Origin: Seohaeicola zhoushanensis
GTDB lineage: Bacteria > Pseudomonadota > Alphaproteobacteria > Rhodobacterales > Rhodobacteraceae
Reading direction: 5' to 3'
Length of the DNA: 64,000 nt
Assembly: GCF_014656415.1 (NCBI RefSeq)
Contig: NZ_BNCJ01000018.1
Coordinates: 1 to 64,000, forward strand
The notes under the pieces were generated by a model. That model was not told where the DNA came from, ran no database searches, and worked only from the letters and a program-made list of their open reading frames with translations. The position numbers and the translations under genes were made by a program. Of this stretch, positions 62,212-64,000 are shown piece by piece; positions within the stretch are counted from its first letter, which is position 1; each line of letters opens with the position of its first letter.

Positions 62212-63711
62212 TCAGCGCCACAGTATCACCATCCGGTCGACCGCACTCTCCTGCCAGTCCGAGGCGGTGCCATCGGGCCAGATCACGCGCAACCGCACTG
62301 AAGTCACAGAACCAAGACCGAAATGCTCGGCCAGCGCACTGCCGCCGGCATGACCGCCGCCGACGGTGATCTCGCGGCGGCGCAGCGGGCCGTTGCCATC
62401 ATCGACCTCGATCCAGGCGCCGACGGCCTGCGTGTTCGGGCCCGATGCAACAAGGCGTACCGCGAGCCAGTGGCCCTCGGGCTCCGACACGTTGCGCCAG
62501 AGCTCCATCGGGGCACGGCGGTTCACAACGGCGAGGTCCAGCAGGCCATCGCCATCGAGATCGGCCAGCACCGCGCCGCGCCCGCGTGCGAGGCTGGCGA
62601 CGCCCGCGTCCATCCCCGCTTCGACAAAACTTCCGTCGGGCTGCTGGATCAGCAGATTGTTGGGGTCTTCCCAGGCGCTGTCAGGCATTTGTTCCACATT
62701 GCCCTTGGCGATGAAGATGTCGTCGCGCCCGTCGTTCGTCACGTCTCCGAAGGCCACGTGCCAGCCGGTCGAGGGCCGCCCGTCGCCGCCAGTGTAGGGC
62801 CGATGCGCGGTGGTGCCGAGCGCGTAGGGCACGTCCTCGAAGGCCGGGCCGTTCGCGCCTTTCATCCGGCGTTGCAGCCGCTGGTCGCCCATCGAGGTCA
62901 TCATCACCTCGCCGGCGCCGTCGCCGTCGAGATCGCGCGCGGCGATGCCCATGCCCCAGAGCTTGTGACTCTGCCAGCCGTCCTGCAGGCCGTAGAGGCG
63001 CGGAACGGTTTCCATGGCCCAGAGCTGTTCCTCGCCGCCACTGACGTAATAGTGCCGGTCGTTGCTGACCCGCAGGTCGGCGCGGCCGCCGCCCCAGTCG
63101 GAGAACAGCATCGAGAGCGGGCAGAAACCGGGGGTCAGCTCGATCGGCGGGCCGTAACGGTTGCCCTCGGGACGGTAGAGCAGGTTGACGTCGCAGGCGC
63201 GGAACGGGCCGTTGGGATCGTCGCGATTGACGTAATTGCCGAAGGCCAGGGTCGGGAGGCCGTTGCTCCCCTCCCAGGTAGCCGAGAAGGCGGTGGTCCA
63301 GCGGGTGTCGCTGGTGAAGTCGAGCCCGTCGAAGGGCGTAAACCTGCAATCGGGGCCGCCCCGGAGCAGCAGGTTCTCGCCCACCCGCAGCACGGCGAGA
63401 TCAAGCAAACCGTCGCCGTCGATGTCGAGCGGATAGGCCCCCGTCACTCCGGTGAGCGCCAGTGCAGGCGGCGTATCGGCCGTGAAGACCATGCCGCCGC
63501 GATTGCGCAGCAGCTTGGCCGGATTGGCCCCGCCGGCCGCGTAGAGTTCGGGCAGGCCGTCGTCCGAGCAATCGAAGGCCGCCACGCCGCCACCGACGAA
63601 ATGCTCCCAGCCGCCGGCATAGGTATGCTCGGGCAGCGCCACCGGTTCGAACCGGGGCCCTGCGAGCGCGCCGGTCGGAAGCAGTAGCAGAAGGACCAGT
63701 TCAGGCCGCAT
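62212..63711 (-). CDS. Exported FG-GAP/VCBS repeat protein with UnbV (ASPIC) domain
   Basis: A 499-residue secreted protein with signal MRPELVLLLLLPTGALAG. Repeated calcium-binding FG-GAP blades of the type DIDGDGLLDLAVL, DLDGDGAGEVMMT and DLDGDGLLDLAVVN indicate a beta-propeller. The C-terminal region (EVDDGNGPLRRREITVGGG, FGLGSVTSVRLRVIWPDG) is the ASPIC/UnbV domain. It belongs to the CRTAC1-like group, probably in extracellular adhesion or ligand binding. The start overlaps the ROK gene by 11 bases. Confidence 0.92.
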   Translation of the reverse strand: MRPELVLLLLLPTGALAGPRFEPVALPEHTYAGGWEHFVGGGVAAFDCSDDGLPELYAAGGANPAKLLRNRGGMVFTADTPPALALTGVTGAYPLDIDGDGLLDLAVLRVGENLLLRGGPDCRFTPFDGLDFTSDTRWTTAFSATWEGSNGLPTLAFGNYVNRDDPNGPFRACDVNLLYRPEGNRYGPPIELTPGFCPLSMLFSDWGGGRADLRVSNDRHYYVSGGEEQLWAMETVPRLYGLQDGWQSHKLWGMGIAARDLDGDGAGEVMMTSMGDQRLQRRMKGANGPAFEDVPYALGTTAHRPYTGGDGRPSTGWHVAFGDVTNDGRDDIFIAKGNVEQMPDSAWEDPNNLLIQQPDGSFVEAGMDAGVASLARGRGAVLADLDGDGLLDLAVVNRRAPMELWRNVSEPEGHWLAVRLVASGPNTQAVGAWIEVDDGNGPLRRREITVGGGHAGGSALAEHFGLGSVTSVRLRVIWPDGTASDWQESAVDRMVILWR

Positions 63712-64000
63712 TCTCGCCCAGTCCCCCCAGCGCCAGGTCCGAAACCTTGTCTAGCGCATAGGCCGCCGCGCCGCGCGCCCACATCAGGTTGCCCCACTTG
63801 TGGATCACCACCTCGGGCGGCGGCTTGTCGACCTGCACGATCGACTGGCGCATCTCGGCGATCACCGCTTCTGCGTAGAGATGGTCGAACTGCATCTGCT
63901 CACCGGCCAGGATGATGAGGCCGGGGTCGAAGATGTTGACGAGGTTGGCGAGACCGAGGGCGAAGATGCGCCCTGCCCGCTCGACGATGCGGCGCGCCAT
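63701..64000 (-). CDS. ROK family protein, C-terminal part
   Basis: 100 codons enter from the right edge. The segment GRIFALGLANLVNIFDPGLIILAGE is the conserved C-terminal ROK motif, followed by WARGAAAYALDKV. ROK proteins are sugar kinases or NagC/XylR-type repressors; the N-terminal part that would decide between kinase and repressor lies outside the window. It is co-directional with and overlaps the FG-GAP gene. Confidence 0.82.
   Translation of the reverse strand: MARRIVERAGRIFALGLANLVNIFDPGLIILAGEQMQFDHLYAEAVIAEMRQSIVQVDKPPPEVVIHKWGNLMWARGAAAYALDKVSDLALGGLGENAA

Overview
The window is GC-rich, densely packed chromosomal DNA. Its gene content points to an alphaproteobacterium of the order Rhodobacterales (Rhodobacteraceae/Roseobacter type). 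The supporting markers are a split F1-only ATP synthase operon (atpHAGDC without F0 genes), a MipZ-type ParA ATPase in place of a Min system, several TRAP transporter genes, a tyrC-hisC pair, and small families typical of that order (DUF982, DUF1294, H-type lectin, TIGR01459 HAD, CRTAC1/UnbV). I saw no rRNA, tRNA, CRISPR array, phage or insertion sequence. The long antisense reading frames are a by-product of high GC codon usage.

Layout. (1) 1-1886: the end of a thiolase gene, then a SnoaL-like/enoyl-CoA isomerase fusion. (2) 2080-5296: a TRAP transporter (binding protein, small and large permease). It converges on a complete 3-hydroxybenzoate/gentisate operon (9606 down to 5384): 3-hydroxybenzoate 6-hydroxylase, fumarylpyruvate hydrolase, a zeta-GST maleylpyruvate isomerase, gentisate dioxygenase, and a second, unrelated maleylpyruvate-isomerase-like protein. 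The operon has a well-formed promoter with overlapping inverted repeats. (3) 10051-11343: a DUF982 protein, a hidden 54-residue gene, and a cold-shock gene translationally coupled to a small charged protein. (4) 11845-20388: housekeeping genes (Mn-pyrophosphatase, RibF, threonine aldolase, PRPP synthetase and others). (5) 20517-25384: F1-ATP synthase. (6) 25706-31146: methyltransferase, glyoxalase II, ClpA, an M23 peptidase and DoxX. (7) 31266-34553: a MotA/ExbB-like and MotB/OmpA-like pair with a very long coiled coil. (8) 34623-42917: ChaC, extensin-like protein, tyrC, hisC, an exonuclease-family protein, rplS-rpmE, a TPR-sulfotransferase and MipZ.

(9) 42931-45705 holds a 924-residue orphan Ser/Thr kinase. 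(10) 45831-52948 is a homogentisate cluster: a MarR regulator divergent from hmgA, a 33-residue membrane peptide, fumarylacetoacetase, a metallo-beta-lactamase-fold protein with part of its metal site replaced, a small membrane protein, a large flavin monooxygenase, a DUF2783 peptide and maleylacetoacetate isomerase. (11) 53102-64000 carries a secreted cyclase-family protein, tRNA 2-selenouridine synthase, a MarR regulator, YedK, a GST, a GFA protein, a receiver-like protein, a ribbon-helix-helix protein, a periplasmic 5'-nucleotidase, DUF952-pyrD-arsC, an FG-GAP/UnbV protein and the end of a ROK-family gene.

The two aromatic-acid routes are built in parallel. Each has a flavin hydroxylase, a ring-cleaving dioxygenase, a zeta-class glutathione-dependent cis-trans isomerase and a fumarylacetoacetase-superfamily hydrolase. 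The gentisate route ends in fumarate and pyruvate; the homogentisate route ends in fumarate and acetoacetate. Thiolase and enoyl-CoA enzymes at the left edge could feed related acyl-CoA metabolism. Apart from these accessory routes the window is mostly conserved chromosome. The least explained elements are the orphan kinase, the coiled-coil motor pair, and the small peptides inside the cold-shock and homogentisate operons.
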